A stretch of 25,818 bases of DNA from DTDX01 sp964608455 (lineage in GTDB: Archaea > Thermoproteota > Bathyarchaeia > 40CM-2-53-6 > DTDX01). Made by a program: the position numbers and the translations under genes. The first letter of the stretch is position 1. Every line of letters starts with the position of its first letter. Where the stretch lies: NCBI GenBank assembly GCA_964608455.1, contig CAZSNM010000016.1, positions 1 to 25,818 of the forward strand, in the 5' to 3' direction. A model generated the notes under the pieces. The model made no database searches, had not been told where the DNA came from, and saw nothing but the letters and a program-made list of their open reading frames with translations. Below are positions 1 through 8,558 of the stretch, one piece after another.

Positions 1-1
1 A

Positions 2-1333
2 AATGATGCTGCACCTAAAGAAGCCAGATATATTATAAGAACTGCTTTAGGTAGATTAAGACTTGGTGTTGCAGATATGACTATTTTGGATGCCTTAGCA
101 ATGGCTTTTGGCGGTGGAAAAGCTTCAAGAGAAATTTTAGAAAGAGCCTATAATTTATCTTCAGATTTAGGATTTGTAGCTAAAACAGTAGCTTTTGAAG
201 GTCTTGAAGGCATAAAAAAATTTAAAATATCTATAGGTAGACCTATAAGGCCTATGCTTGCTGAAAGACTTTCAAATCCCAAGGAGATTTTAGAAAAACT
301 TGGTGGAAAAGGCGCTGCTGAATATAAATATGATGGAATTAGATTGCAAGCTCACCTTCTTAACGATAAGGTTTATCTATTTTCTAGACGTTTAGAAAAT
401 GTTACAAATCAATTTCCAGATGCATGTAAATATATTAGAGAATGCATAAAAGTTAAGGAGGCTATAGTTGAAGGGGAATGCGTTGGAATAGATCCAAACA
501 CAGGTGAAATGCTTCCCTTTCAAGTTATATCTCAACGTAGAGGAAGAAAATATGATATAGAAAAAATGGAGGAGGAAGTACCTGTTAGCGTTTTTCTTTT
601 TGATGTTTTATATGTAAATGGAGAAGATTATACAATTAAACCATTTTTAGAAAGAAGAAGAAAACTTGAGGAAATTGTTGAGGAAACAGAGCGAGGAAAA
701 ATTTCAGAATTAATTATTACAAGCGATCCTGAAGAACTTGATAGATATATGGATAAAGCTGTATCAGAAGGATGCGAAGGATTAATGGTTAAATCAATAG
801 CATTGGATTCAATTTATAAAGCTGGAGCTAGAGGTTGGACTTGGATAAAATATAAAAGATCCTATAAAGCTGAATTAGCTGATACATTCGATTTAGTTCC
901 AATTGGAGCTTTTTATGGTAAAGGAAAAAGGGCTGGGAATTATGGAGCTTTATTAATGGCTGTTTATAATAAAGAAAAAGATATTTTTGAAACTATATGC
1001 AAGCTTGGAAGCGGCTTCACAGATGAAGATTTAAAAAAGCTTCAGGAGGAAATGAAAAAATGGGTTATTACACATAAACATGCAAGGGTAGATTCGCTTA
1101 TAGAACCTGATGTTTGGTTTTCTCCAGGAATAGTTCTTGAGGTTGCTTCAGATGAAATAACGCTTTCACCCCTTCATACTTGTGGAAGAGATTTAATAAA
1201 GAGGGGAAGCGGATTAGCTTTAAGATTTCCAAGATTTACAGGTAAATGGAGATTTGATAAATCGCCTGAAGATGCTACAACAACAATTGAAGTTATAGAA
1301 ACCTACAAAAAACAGTTAAAGAAAATTGAATAA
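2..1333 (+). CDS. lig: ATP-dependent DNA ligase, 5'-truncated by the window edge
   Basis: Seals nicks in duplex DNA during replication and repair by the lysine-adenylate mechanism. The reading frame is open from base 2, and the 25 codons before the first ATG (base 77) read as ligase sequence (PKEARYIIRTALGRLRLGVAD), so that ATG is internal and the N-terminal DNA-binding domain lies outside the window. The nucleotidyltransferase motif KYDGIR has its adenylated lysine at bases 326-328. Downstream are motif-III-like FLFDVLYVNG, EGLMVK (motif IV) and WIKYKRSY (motif V), followed by an OB-fold region containing the FTGKWRFDKSPEDATT tail. The type matches the archaeal/eukaryotic DNA ligase I family. 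It converges on alba with 42 bases between them. Identity is secure; only the start is missing. Confidence 0.95.
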   Translation, partial: NDAAPKEARYIIRTALGRLRLGVADMTILDALAMAFGGGKASREILERAYNLSSDLGFVAKTVAFEGLEGIKKFKISIGRPIRPMLAERLSNPKEILEKLGGKGAAEYKYDGIRLQAHLLNDKVYLFSRRLENVTNQFPDACKYIRECIKVKEAIVEGECVGIDPNTGEMLPFQVISQRRGRKYDIEKMEEEVPVSVFLFDVLYVNGEDYTIKPFLERRRKLEEIVEETERGKISELIITSDPEELDRYMDKAVSEGCEGLMVKSIALDSIYKAGARGWTWIKYKRSYKAELADTFDLVPIGAFYGKGKRAGNYGALLMAVYNKEKDIFETICKLGSGFTDEDLKKLQEEMKKWVITHKHARVDSLIEPDVWFSPGIVLEVASDEITLSPLHTCGRDLIKRGSGLALRFPRFTGKWRFDKSPEDATTTIEVIETYKKQLKKIE

Positions 1334-1355
1334 ATAAAATTTAAATCTCTATTTT

Positions 1356-1371
1356 AAAAAAGAAATAAAAA
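1356..1371 (-). terminator. T-rich terminator of alba
   Basis: On the minus strand, just beyond the alba stop codon, there is a run reading CTTTTTATTTCTTTTTT. Archaeal RNA polymerase terminates at such oligo-T stretches without needing a hairpin. Confidence 0.45.
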
Positions 1372-1375
1372 GCTC

Positions 1376-1648
1376 TCATTTGGTTAAAAGAATCTCAATT
1401 GTTGAAACAAGGGCTTTTCTACCATCTTGACGCGTAACTTCCTCAGAGTTTAAATCGATTTTCTTAACAGCTAAGCCTTTGGCAAAAACTCTTCTAAGCA
1501 TTTCAGCTGTATCAACAGCCTTAGAAATAGCTTTTCCTCTAGCCTTTAAAACTATTTCATTTGCTCCATGATTTAACAAATGCAGGCAAGCTACAACATA
1601 ATTCATTAATGGTTTTTTACCAATAAATACTTGATTTACTTGACTCAT
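1376..1648 (-). CDS. alba: Alba chromatin protein
   Basis: Small dimeric nucleic-acid-binding protein that coats archaeal DNA and RNA. The 90-residue product starts MSQVNQVFIGKKPLMNYV. The paired lysines of IGKK match the Sulfolobus Alba lysines at positions 16-17 that are subject to acetylation, as known for the family. ARGKAISKAVDTAEMLRR and the terminal STIEILL strand are typical. The start was set at base 1648, where GGAGG lies about 8 bases upstream. An in-frame ATG 7 codons earlier (1669) would place that ribosome site inside the gene. The gene is divergent from the APC transporter. Confidence 0.95.
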   Translation of the reverse strand: MSQVNQVFIGKKPLMNYVVACLHLLNHGANEIVLKARGKAISKAVDTAEMLRRVFAKGLAVKKIDLNSEEVTRQDGRKALVSTIEILLTK

Positions 1649-1917
1649 TTTATATTCGCCTCCTTTCATTTCATTGTTAACTCATTAATAGCGTTATATT
1701 TCATTGAATTTTTTAACTTACTTTTATTTGCATCATTTAAACATTTAAGCTTTTTGTTTAAAACTGCATTAAAAATAAAAAATAGCTGGAAAATATATGC
1801 TTTTCGAAAATATGAAGTTTTAAATTTATTTTTCTCGAAAAATTAAAATACTACCTCCTAATATTAATTAATCATTATTTTATTTTTTAAAATTTTTATA
1901 GAAAGGAGGAAAATTTT
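1649..1917. promoter_or_regulatory. Divergent intergenic region alba / APC transporter
   Basis: 269 bases of very AT-rich DNA separate the two divergent genes, so promoters for both should lie here. For the plus-strand gene, TTTTAAAATTTTTATAG followed by GAAAGGAGG just before base 1918 gives a TATA-like stretch and a strong ribosome site. I see no RNA gene or convincing protein here; the plus-strand reading frame at 1631-1846 is phenylalanine/leucine-rich low-complexity sequence. Confidence 0.4.
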
Positions 1918-3570
1918 ATGAGTGAAGAAAAAACCCTATTTTTAAGACGAGCTACAGGGCTTGTTAGGGCTTGGTCCTTAACCGACGCCTTTATGTATTC
2001 TGCTCTCTCCGTTAATATAGTAACCCTAGGAATGTATGCTTTTTCATTTGGCTGTTTTCTTCCGCAATATAATTTGGTTCCAGCAATTTTAATAAGCTGG
2101 CTTATAATATTTCTTGAAATTATAGCTTACTGTGGTTTAATCTCTGTTATGCCTAGAGCAGGCGGAGATTATGTTTGGGAATCAAGAGTTTTACATCCCT
2201 TAATAGGTTTTGTTTTTGCTTGGAATTGCTGGGTTTCAGTGCTTTGGCTTTGGGGTCCAATATACGGTCAAATGCTTGTTTGGGAATTTATAAGCCCACT
2301 CCTAGTACTTTTCGGTAAAATCACAGGCAATCCAAGCTTATATTCAGCAGCCTTATGGTGGACAAGCCCTCTAGGAACTTTCATTGCAACATTAATTACT
2401 ATCGCCTTTGTCTTTATTTATGTAGGTTTAGGAATGAGAAATTATGCTAGAATACAAAAGATTTGCTTTATTCTCGGTACTATAGGCGTTTTAGCTTTTA
2501 TAGGAATTATAGCGGCTACACCTCAATCTGCCTTTATTGAAGCTTTCAATAAATGGTGGTCTGAAATCACAGGGCAAACAGTTAATTATCATGATATTTT
2601 AGAGAGAACAACACAAATAGGTGATTGGGCCTTAGACTTTAGAGAATATCCATTTTCAGCTACAATAACCTCTTTAAGCCTACCTTTAATACCATTTATT
2701 GTATTCTTTAATCTTTATCCACAATGGGGTGCTACCTTATATGGTGAGGTTAGAGGAGCAAGCGATTTTAAAAGGCAAGCTGGTGCCATGGCTTTAGGAA
2801 GCACATTCATGAATATTTTAGCTGTTATAATGCTTTTGGCTTTATGGAAATTTATTGGCTACGAGTTTTTCAACGCCTCTAATTATCTATTTTGGTATTA
2901 TATTTATACTGGCGCCGATTCAACCATGCCTTTATTCCCATATCCTGTGCTTTTAGCAGCATTTGTGCTTGGAAACCCTGCTTTAGGAGCTTTAATAGTT
3001 TTCTTAGCTGGGTTATGGTTCTTCGGTTGGTCTGGAACTTTATTCCTATCTTCTACAAGGGTTGTTTTTGCAATGGCTTTTGATAGAGTTCTACCAGAAT
3101 GGTTTGGAAAAGTAACTACAAGGTTTAGAACACCGATAAATTGTTTACTCTTTATGACTATAATGACTGCTTTTATAGGTTGGCTTTACTGCTTTAATAT
3201 TGGAGGCTTTACGCGTTTCACGCTTGATGCCGTATTTATGATTGCGGTTGGTTATGCTATAACATGCATTGCCGCAGCTATTGTTCCATGGAGAATGCCA
3301 GACGCTTACAGTAGAGCTCCAATTTCAAAATATAAAATTGGTAAAGTTCCAGTAATAACTATAGCTGGAATTTTATTTACTTTATTCCTAATATGGGTAA
3401 TGTATCTTTGGGCTAAAGATCCTGTTTATGGTGTTAATGATCCAGTTTCAGTAATATATCTTATAGCTAACTATATAGCTGCTGCAATAATTTTCTATGC
3501 ATTTAAATGGTATAGAAAGAAGCAAGGAATTGAAGTAGATATGCTTTATAAAGAGATTCCAACCGAATAA
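1918..3570 (+). CDS. APC-superfamily amino acid/amine permease
   Basis: Integral membrane secondary transporter of 550 residues. About a dozen hydrophobic helices can be read across the protein. The motif PRAGGDYVW at about residue 80 is the conserved element after helix 2 of the amino acid-polyamine-organocation superfamily (as in PRSGGDYVY-type transporters). A polar loop around residues 205-245 and a short basic C-terminus (WYRKKQG) are visible. The strong ribosome site GAAAGGAGG precedes the ATG. The substrate cannot be read from the sequence. Methyltransferase genes nearby make amines or amino acids possible, but no operon links them. It is followed by a long T-rich terminator. Confidence 0.85.
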   Translation: MSEEKTLFLRRATGLVRAWSLTDAFMYSALSVNIVTLGMYAFSFGCFLPQYNLVPAILISWLIIFLEIIAYCGLISVMPRAGGDYVWESRVLHPLIGFVFAWNCWVSVLWLWGPIYGQMLVWEFISPLLVLFGKITGNPSLYSAALWWTSPLGTFIATLITIAFVFIYVGLGMRNYARIQKICFILGTIGVLAFIGIIAATPQSAFIEAFNKWWSEITGQTVNYHDILERTTQIGDWALDFREYPFSATITSLSLPLIPFIVFFNLYPQWGATLYGEVRGASDFKRQAGAMALGSTFMNILAVIMLLALWKFIGYEFFNASNYLFWYYIYTGADSTMPLFPYPVLLAAFVLGNPALGALIVFLAGLWFFGWSGTLFLSSTRVVFAMAFDRVLPEWFGKVTTRFRTPINCLLFMTIMTAFIGWLYCFNIGGFTRFTLDAVFMIAVGYAITCIAAAIVPWRMPDAYSRAPISKYKIGKVPVITIAGILFTLFLIWVMYLWAKDPVYGVNDPVSVIYLIANYIAAAIIFYAFKWYRKKQGIEVDMLYKEIPTE

Positions 3571-3573
3571 AAA

Positions 3574-3600
3574 CTTCTTTTTTCTCTTTTTATTTTTATT
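3574..3600 (+). terminator. T-rich terminator after APC permease
   Basis: Immediately after the TAA the plus strand carries consecutive T-runs (CTTCTTTTTTCTCTTTTTATTTTT), typical of archaeal intrinsic termination. The convergent gene ends just beyond it. Confidence 0.5.
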
Positions 3601-3619
3601 AAAAATTTAAGGTATTATT

Positions 3620-4381
3620 TTATATTTCTTCAACTTCCTTATACCATTTTGTTTTAGTTCCTATTTTTGCACGCATTTTCCATCCCATGCTTTTAGGCTT
3701 CTTCTCTATCCTATCTAATATAATATCTATCTTATTTTTTACATCTTCAACTTTATTTTGAGTTAAAACTTGAGCATAAGAATCAACAAGCTTTTTGATT
3801 TTATTTAAGTTTGTTGTCACTGTATAATAAAATCCCCAATCTTTAGATAAAAGATCCGCTATATACTCAATATTTATCGTTTCCTCTTCATCTTTATCTC
3901 CAATTTTATGATCGCTAAGAAGAACAATAACATCTTTAACATCCTTTTCGTTTATTTCAACTATTTGAAGCTTTTCTAAAAGCAGATCAGCTAAAGATAT
4001 AGTTGGATAATCTATAAGAAGCCTCCTTCTAAAATCAATTTTATGACACATGTCTAATTCATTAAAGAATACATCTACATGAATTCCTAATTCAGGTTTT
4101 TCATAAATATGTCTAGCTTCGGCCATAATAGCCATGAATCTCTCTCTAGGTTTATAACCTATTTCTAAGAAAAACTTTTTCACTTTTTCTCTATCAGCAG
4201 TAGTCATAAAATCTATATCTGTAAATTGCCTGCTTAAAGCTTCATGAAAAGCTTTAGCTTCATCAGAGCAATGAACATAAATAGCTAAAGCGCCCATTAA
4301 CCTTAATGGAATCCCTTTGGATTCTCCCAGCTCCGCTATTTTAACAGCTTCATTTATAAGATTTGCTTTGGATAAAGCCAA
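3620..4381 (-). CDS. Nucleotidyltransferase-fold protein
   Basis: A 253-residue protein of the polymerase-beta-like nucleotidyltransferase fold. Visible elements: helix then LRLMGALAIYVHC (the glycine-containing entry loop, residues 26-38), TDIDF with the two metal aspartates D55 and D57, GIHVDVFF with the third aspartate D103, and SLADLLLEKLQIVEINEKDVKD, a block I recall from widespread unnamed bacterial and archaeal relatives. The substrate is unknown; relatives of this fold include AbiEii/MNT-type toxins, but no partner antitoxin is adjacent. The start is TTG at 4381, with a G6 tract upstream. It is divergent from the metallophosphoesterase. A truncated relative occurs at 23542-23685. Confidence 0.65.
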   Translation of the reverse strand: MALSKANLINEAVKIAELGESKGIPLRLMGALAIYVHCSDEAKAFHEALSRQFTDIDFMTTADREKVKKFFLEIGYKPRERFMAIMAEARHIYEKPELGIHVDVFFNELDMCHKIDFRRRLLIDYPTISLADLLLEKLQIVEINEKDVKDVIVLLSDHKIGDKDEEETINIEYIADLLSKDWGFYYTVTTNLNKIKKLVDSYAQVLTQNKVEDVKNKIDIILDRIEKKPKSMGWKMRAKIGTKTKWYKEVEEI

Positions 4382-4505
4382 TTTTAATGCTTCCCCCCTT
4401 TAAAACGTAAAGTTGAAACAAACAATTTTTTATTACAGTAAAGCTTATTAACTTTTCCATTAATAACCTTTTTTAATTAACTTTCGTGGGAGGGAGAACA
4501 ATTTA

Positions 4506-5447
4506 ATGACTAGAATATTCTTTGCTACTGATGTTCACGGTTCAGAAAAATGCTGGAAAAAATTTATTAATGCTGGAAAATTTTATAAGGCAGATATTTC
4601 AATTTTAGGTGGAGACTTAACTGGTAAAGCTGTAATTCCAATAGTAAATGAAGGAAACAATATTTATAAAGTCAATTTTTTAGAGCAGGAGTTTACATTA
4701 AAATCTAAAGAAGAGATTGATGAAATGGTTTATAAAATAGTTAATTCAGGTTATTATCCATATATTGTTTCCCGTGAAGAATTAAAAGAGTTAAGTGTTA
4801 ACCAAGATAAAGTTAACAAAATCTTTGAACAATTAATGATTGAGCGTTTAGAAAACTGGTTAAAATTTGCTGATGAAAAATTAAGAAATTCAAAAATTAA
4901 AGCTTATGTTTGTCCTGGAAACGATGATCCATTTATAATTGACGAATTAATTAAAAAATCTGAAGTTATAGAAAATGCTGAAGGAAAAGTTGTTGAAATT
5001 GACTCATATCATGAAATGATAAGTACAGGCTGGACAAATGCTACTCCATGGAAAACCTTTAGAGAATGTAGTGAAGAAGAGCTTAAAAAGAAAATAGAGG
5101 AAATGATTCAAAAAGTTAATAATTTAAAAAATTGTATTTTTAATCTTCATGCTCCACCATATGCTTCAGGACTTGATGAAGCTCCTCAATTAGATGAAAA
5201 TCTTAAACCAATTTATGGAGGTCAAGTTTTAACACCTGTTGGAAGCAAAGCTGTTAAAGAGGCTATAGAAAAATATCAACCTTTACTTGGTTTACATGGG
5301 CATATACATGAAGGAAAAGGAATTTCCCGTATTGGAAGAACATTATGTGTTAATCCTGGAAGCTCATATGAAGAAGGAACATTGCTAGGTGCTGTAATTG
5401 ATTTGGATAAAGGAAAAATTGCTCGATATATGCTTACAACAGGTTAA
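4506..5447 (+). CDS. Calcineurin-like metallophosphoesterase
   Basis: Cytoplasmic dinuclear metal phosphoesterase of 313 residues. All the family motifs are visible: DVHG (D9, H11), GGDL (D37), GNDD (138-141), NLHAPP (H215) and GHIHEG (H266, H268). The family hydrolyses phosphomono- or phosphodiesters; the substrate here is not readable. An insertion of about 90 residues separates the second and third motifs. GGGAGGGAG precedes the ATG. It lies 25 bases upstream of the MttB-family methyltransferase on the same strand, so the two are probably cotranscribed, which hints at a phosphoester related to a methylated amine (inference). Confidence 0.85.
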   Translation: MTRIFFATDVHGSEKCWKKFINAGKFYKADISILGGDLTGKAVIPIVNEGNNIYKVNFLEQEFTLKSKEEIDEMVYKIVNSGYYPYIVSREELKELSVNQDKVNKIFEQLMIERLENWLKFADEKLRNSKIKAYVCPGNDDPFIIDELIKKSEVIENAEGKVVEIDSYHEMISTGWTNATPWKTFRECSEEELKKKIEEMIQKVNNLKNCIFNLHAPPYASGLDEAPQLDENLKPIYGGQVLTPVGSKAVKEAIEKYQPLLGLHGHIHEGKGISRIGRTLCVNPGSSYEEGTLLGAVIDLDKGKIARYMLTTG

Positions 5448-5472
5448 AAATTAAAGGAGGAAAGCGTTAAAA

Positions 5473-6897
5473 ATGCTCAAATTTTTATCTGATGAAGAAA
5501 TTTTGGAAATACATAATTCCTCTTTAAAAATGTTAAATAAACTTGGCGTAGTAATAAAGCATGAAAAATTTCTTAAAATGCTTAAAGAGGCTGGAGCTGA
5601 TGTTAATGAAGAAAAACAATTAGTTAAGCTTCCAGTTTATTTAGTTGAGGAGCTTGTTGATAAAGCTCCAAGCGGTTATATTATGGGTGGACGAAAAAGA
5701 GAATATGATTTATATGTTGGAGATGGAAAAGCTTATGTTAGAAGTCAAGGAGGTTGCGATCATATTTTAGATCTAGAAACAGGAGTTATTAGAGAAGCTA
5801 ACACTAATGATGTTATTAATGCTACAGTTATTCAGGATGCTTTAGAAAACATTCATTGGTGCGCAAGTTTTCTTCATCCAAGTGATGAACCACCAATGAC
5901 TAGAGATCTTTACCAATTAATGCTAATGATGGAAAACACTGTGAAACATATAGTTGCGCAACCATATACAACTGAATCATTTAAATATCAAGTTGAAATG
6001 GCTAAGGCTGTTGTTGGAAATGAAAAGGAATTTATGAAAAGACCTCTTATAAGCGTTTTTATTGGACCAACAAGTCCTTTAGAAATAGATAAGCATAATT
6101 GCGAGCTTATAGAAATAGCTGCAAAAAATAGGATTCCAATAATGCCTGTTAGCGCGCCTATAGCTGGTGCAACTGGGCCTGTAACTTTAGCCGGTTTAGC
6201 AGCTTTAGCTCATGCTGAAATAATGATGATTACTGTTTTAACCCAATTGATTAATCCAGGGGCTCCAATAGAATATACACCTAGACCTAACACTATGGAT
6301 ATGCGGACAGCTCAAGCTCTTTGGGGTGCTATAGAATATGCTTTAGCTTCAGCTATCGGTGTTCAATTAGCTAGATTTATTAAGCTTCCAGTATGTGTTC
6401 AATGTTTAAGCACAGATTCTAAGCTTCCAGATGGTCAAGCATGCATAGAAAAAGCTATGCAAATAACTTTAGCGGCTTTAATGAAGCCTGATACAATGAC
6501 TGGAGCTGGAGGAATAGATTCTGTTAAAACTGCAAGCTTAGAACAATTGGTAATCGATAATGAAATTATAGGAATAGCTAAAAGAATTGCTAAAGGAGTT
6601 GAGGTTAATGAAGAAACAATTGCTTATCATGTTATTGAAAGAGTTAAGCATGGTGGTCATTTTCTAGCCGATAAACATACCGCTAAATATTATCTTGAAG
6701 AACATTATATTCCAAAGCTTTTTGATAGAAATCCTAGAGGAGCATGGGAAGCTGCTGGAAAAAAAGATTTAACAACTAGAGCAAAAGAAACCGTAAAGAA
6801 AATTCTTAAGGAATATGAACGTAGACCATTAGATGAAGATATAAAAAAAGATTTAAGAAAAATAATGGATGAAGCTAGAAAAAATCTGCTTAAATAA
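5473..6897 (+). CDS. MttB-superfamily (trimethylamine methyltransferase-like) protein, no pyrrolysine
   Basis: 474-residue TIM-barrel methyltransferase of the MttB superfamily. Members move a methyl group from a tri- or quaternary amine to a cob(I)alamin carrier protein. Typical blocks are visible: RSQGGCDHILDLETG near residue 90, IGPTSPLEI near 195, PISAP-like PVSAPIAGATGPVTLAG near 225, and the C-terminal STDSKLPDGQACIEKAMQ and TASLEQLVIDNEIIGIAKRI. The frame is open throughout and ends in TAA, so there is no in-frame amber codon and no pyrrolysine. It therefore belongs with the non-Pyl members, of which MtgB (glycine betaine) is the known example. No corrinoid protein is adjacent. GGAGG lies upstream, with a rather long spacing of about 12 bases. 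The substrate is unknown. Confidence 0.88.
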   Translation: MLKFLSDEEILEIHNSSLKMLNKLGVVIKHEKFLKMLKEAGADVNEEKQLVKLPVYLVEELVDKAPSGYIMGGRKREYDLYVGDGKAYVRSQGGCDHILDLETGVIREANTNDVINATVIQDALENIHWCASFLHPSDEPPMTRDLYQLMLMMENTVKHIVAQPYTTESFKYQVEMAKAVVGNEKEFMKRPLISVFIGPTSPLEIDKHNCELIEIAAKNRIPIMPVSAPIAGATGPVTLAGLAALAHAEIMMITVLTQLINPGAPIEYTPRPNTMDMRTAQALWGAIEYALASAIGVQLARFIKLPVCVQCLSTDSKLPDGQACIEKAMQITLAALMKPDTMTGAGGIDSVKTASLEQLVIDNEIIGIAKRIAKGVEVNEETIAYHVIERVKHGGHFLADKHTAKYYLEEHYIPKLFDRNPRGAWEAAGKKDLTTRAKETVKKILKEYERRPLDEDIKKDLRKIMDEARKNLLK

Positions 6898-6906
6898 ATT
6901 TATTTT

Positions 6907-7827
6907 TTAAAGCAAAATATTACCTATCACTTTCGGATACTTCTCCTTTAACATTTCAAGATGTTTTAAACATTCATTAAATTGAAATCTAGCATAACTA
7001 TTAAAATCAAAATCTAATTCTGAAACATGATATTGCATAACTGCCCATAAAGCCCACCAAAGTCTAGCTGGAAGCTTATATAAATCAACTCTTCTCTTCT
7101 CTTTGGTTTTTTCTTCACCAAAATACAGTTGCTTTATATGATTTTCTTCCTCACTTGTTAAATTATCTAATTCAGTTATAAAATCTGCTATATCAAAACA
7201 TGGATCATTCATACCTGCATATTCCCAATCAATAATGTAAACTTTTTCATTAACGAAAATAAAGTTTTCAGGTAAAAGATCATTATGGCATGGAACACGC
7301 TTTATAGGTTCATCTTTATAAACTTCAGCTTCTATGTTTTTAACTATTTCAAGCATTTCATTTACGGGATAATCACTTAAAATAGCTTTATCATAAGCTT
7401 TAAGCAAATTATTATAGCGTTCAATCTCCCTAAAAATATTAAATGTATTACAAAGTTTAACATTTGAATTATGAATTGTTTTTATAGCTTTAACAACTTT
7501 CTCTCTAACTTTTGGATCTTTAAAATCTTCTTTTTTAGCTACTTTTCCAGAAATAAACTCTATTATCGAGATTTGAGTATCTTCTTTGTATTCATAAAGC
7601 TTTGGGGTTATTCCAGTTATTTCCAAAGCTTTTAAATTTTTTATTTCAGCTTCCCTATCTATAAAAAGCTCTGTTTTTTTCCCTGGAATTCTAACTTTAT
7701 ATAGTTTACATTCATCATCCTCCACTAAATAAAGTTCATTAGTTATTCCACCTTTAAGCCTAACGATTTTTACAGGTTTCTCAAGCCATTCCTGCCTTAA
7801 ACTTTTAATAAAAGCTTCATCAACCAA
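6907..7827 (-). CDS. Choline/ethanolamine kinase-like phosphotransferase
   Basis: Protein-kinase-fold small-molecule kinase. Counting from the chosen start: KGGITNELYLVE is the nucleotide loop, PCHNDLLPENFI carries the catalytic aspartate (about D183) and N188, and IIDWEYAGMNDPCFDIADF holds the metal-binding aspartate (about D200). The WEYAGMNDP block is characteristic of choline kinase/LicA-type members rather than antibiotic kinases. GAGGGG stands 6 bases before a TTG at 7827, which I take as the start. Longer starts exist at 7845 (ATG) and 7854 (TTG), without a ribosome site. It converges on the MttB-like gene with 9 bases between them. The substrate is probably choline or ethanolamine, or a related amino alcohol (inference). 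Confidence 0.75.
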   Translation of the reverse strand: MVDEAFIKSLRQEWLEKPVKIVRLKGGITNELYLVEDDECKLYKVRIPGKKTELFIDREAEIKNLKALEITGITPKLYEYKEDTQISIIEFISGKVAKKEDFKDPKVREKVVKAIKTIHNSNVKLCNTFNIFREIERYNNLLKAYDKAILSDYPVNEMLEIVKNIEAEVYKDEPIKRVPCHNDLLPENFIFVNEKVYIIDWEYAGMNDPCFDIADFITELDNLTSEEENHIKQLYFGEEKTKEKRRVDLYKLPARLWWALWAVMQYHVSELDFDFNSYARFQFNECLKHLEMLKEKYPKVIGNILL

Positions 7828-7977
7828 ATTTTTCCCCTCAATCATTCTTATCAAAACAATTTTAAGTTACGTTTAAATTTATCGTTTAATTAACTCTATT
7901 TTACTATATAGATATATATGGTGTTTAGCTCTTTTTAAGAACTATTTTATAAAATTATTAATGCCAAAAAGGGATGT

Positions 7978-7992
7978 AAAAAATAAAAAAAA
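7978..7992 (-). terminator. T-rich terminator of CBS gene
   Basis: The minus strand reads TTTTTTTTATTTTTT directly beyond the CBS-protein stop codon, an archaeal-type oligo-T terminator. Confidence 0.45.
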
Positions 7993-7994
7993 GT

Positions 7995-8402
7995 TTATGG
8001 CGGAGGATAAGGTGCATAAGCAACCTTTAAAACCCAATATAATAAATCTTTTTCTGTAATTATTCCTTCAAGTTTTCCTCCGCTTACTACTGGAAGACGT
8101 CTAATATTGTTTTTTCGCATTATTTGAAGCGCTTCAAAAATTCCTGTATCTGGAGAAACAGTGATTAAAGGTTTACTCATAACATCCTTAACTTTTTTAT
8201 CTAAAGTGTTTTTATCTTGAATAAGCTTTTTTGCGATGTCTCTTTCAGTTATTATACCTACAGGTTTACCGTTTTCAGTGATAACAACGCTTCCTATACC
8301 CTTTTCAGCCATTATTTGAAGCGCTTTTAAAACTTTTTCTGAAGCATCAACTGTTATTACATTTTTACTCATTATTTGGGATACAAAATCTTCACTAGCC
8401 AA
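7995..8402 (-). CDS. CBS-pair domain protein
   Basis: 135-residue stand-alone Bateman module made of two CBS domains. The first spans about residues 8-62 (VSQIMSKNVITVDASE ... PVGIITERDIAKKL) and the second about 70-125 (VKDVMSKPLITVSPDT ... LEGIITEKDLLYWV). Such modules bind adenosine nucleotides or S-adenosyl compounds and regulate partner proteins. There is no fused catalytic domain, and the tail is proline-rich (YAPYPPP). The start is TTG at 8402, preceded by GGAGGA; the nearby ATG inside that ribosome site is out of frame and soon stops. Single gene, divergent from elp3; the target is unknown. Confidence 0.9.
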   Translation of the reverse strand: MASEDFVSQIMSKNVITVDASEKVLKALQIMAEKGIGSVVITENGKPVGIITERDIAKKLIQDKNTLDKKVKDVMSKPLITVSPDTGIFEALQIMRKNNIRRLPVVSGGKLEGIITEKDLLYWVLKVAYAPYPPP

Positions 8403-8558
8403 TTTTTTCTTCCTCCATTTTAATTCTTTAATCTATACTATTAAGCAATATAAAAATTTAAATCTTTAGGTTAAGTTTTTATAGGTTGATTAAATCTTAA
8501 TTCTATAACTTATATCATGAACTTTATTTAAAAAATGATAGTTTAAGGGTTAGGTTAA
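8403..8558. promoter_or_regulatory. Divergent promoter region CBS gene / elp3 operon
   Basis: 156 AT-rich bases between divergent genes. TTTATTTAAAAAA (about 8522-8534) is a TATA-like element about 25-35 bases before the elp3 ATG, implying a short leader. TTAAATTTTTATATTG, read on the minus strand around 8447-8462, could serve the CBS gene. No tRNA or other RNA was seen. Confidence 0.4.

Noticed and set aside
1631..1846. 71-residue plus-strand reading frame
   Set aside because: It overlaps the start of alba and is Phe/Leu/Lys low-complexity translation of AT-rich intergenic DNA with no ribosome site.
2892..3083. 63-residue frame inside the APC transporter gene
   Set aside because: Out-of-frame shadow within a clearly coding membrane protein.
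3620..4381. Toxin of an AbiE/MNT-HEPN toxin-antitoxin pair
   Set aside because: No adjacent small partner gene; only the nucleotidyltransferase fold is supported.
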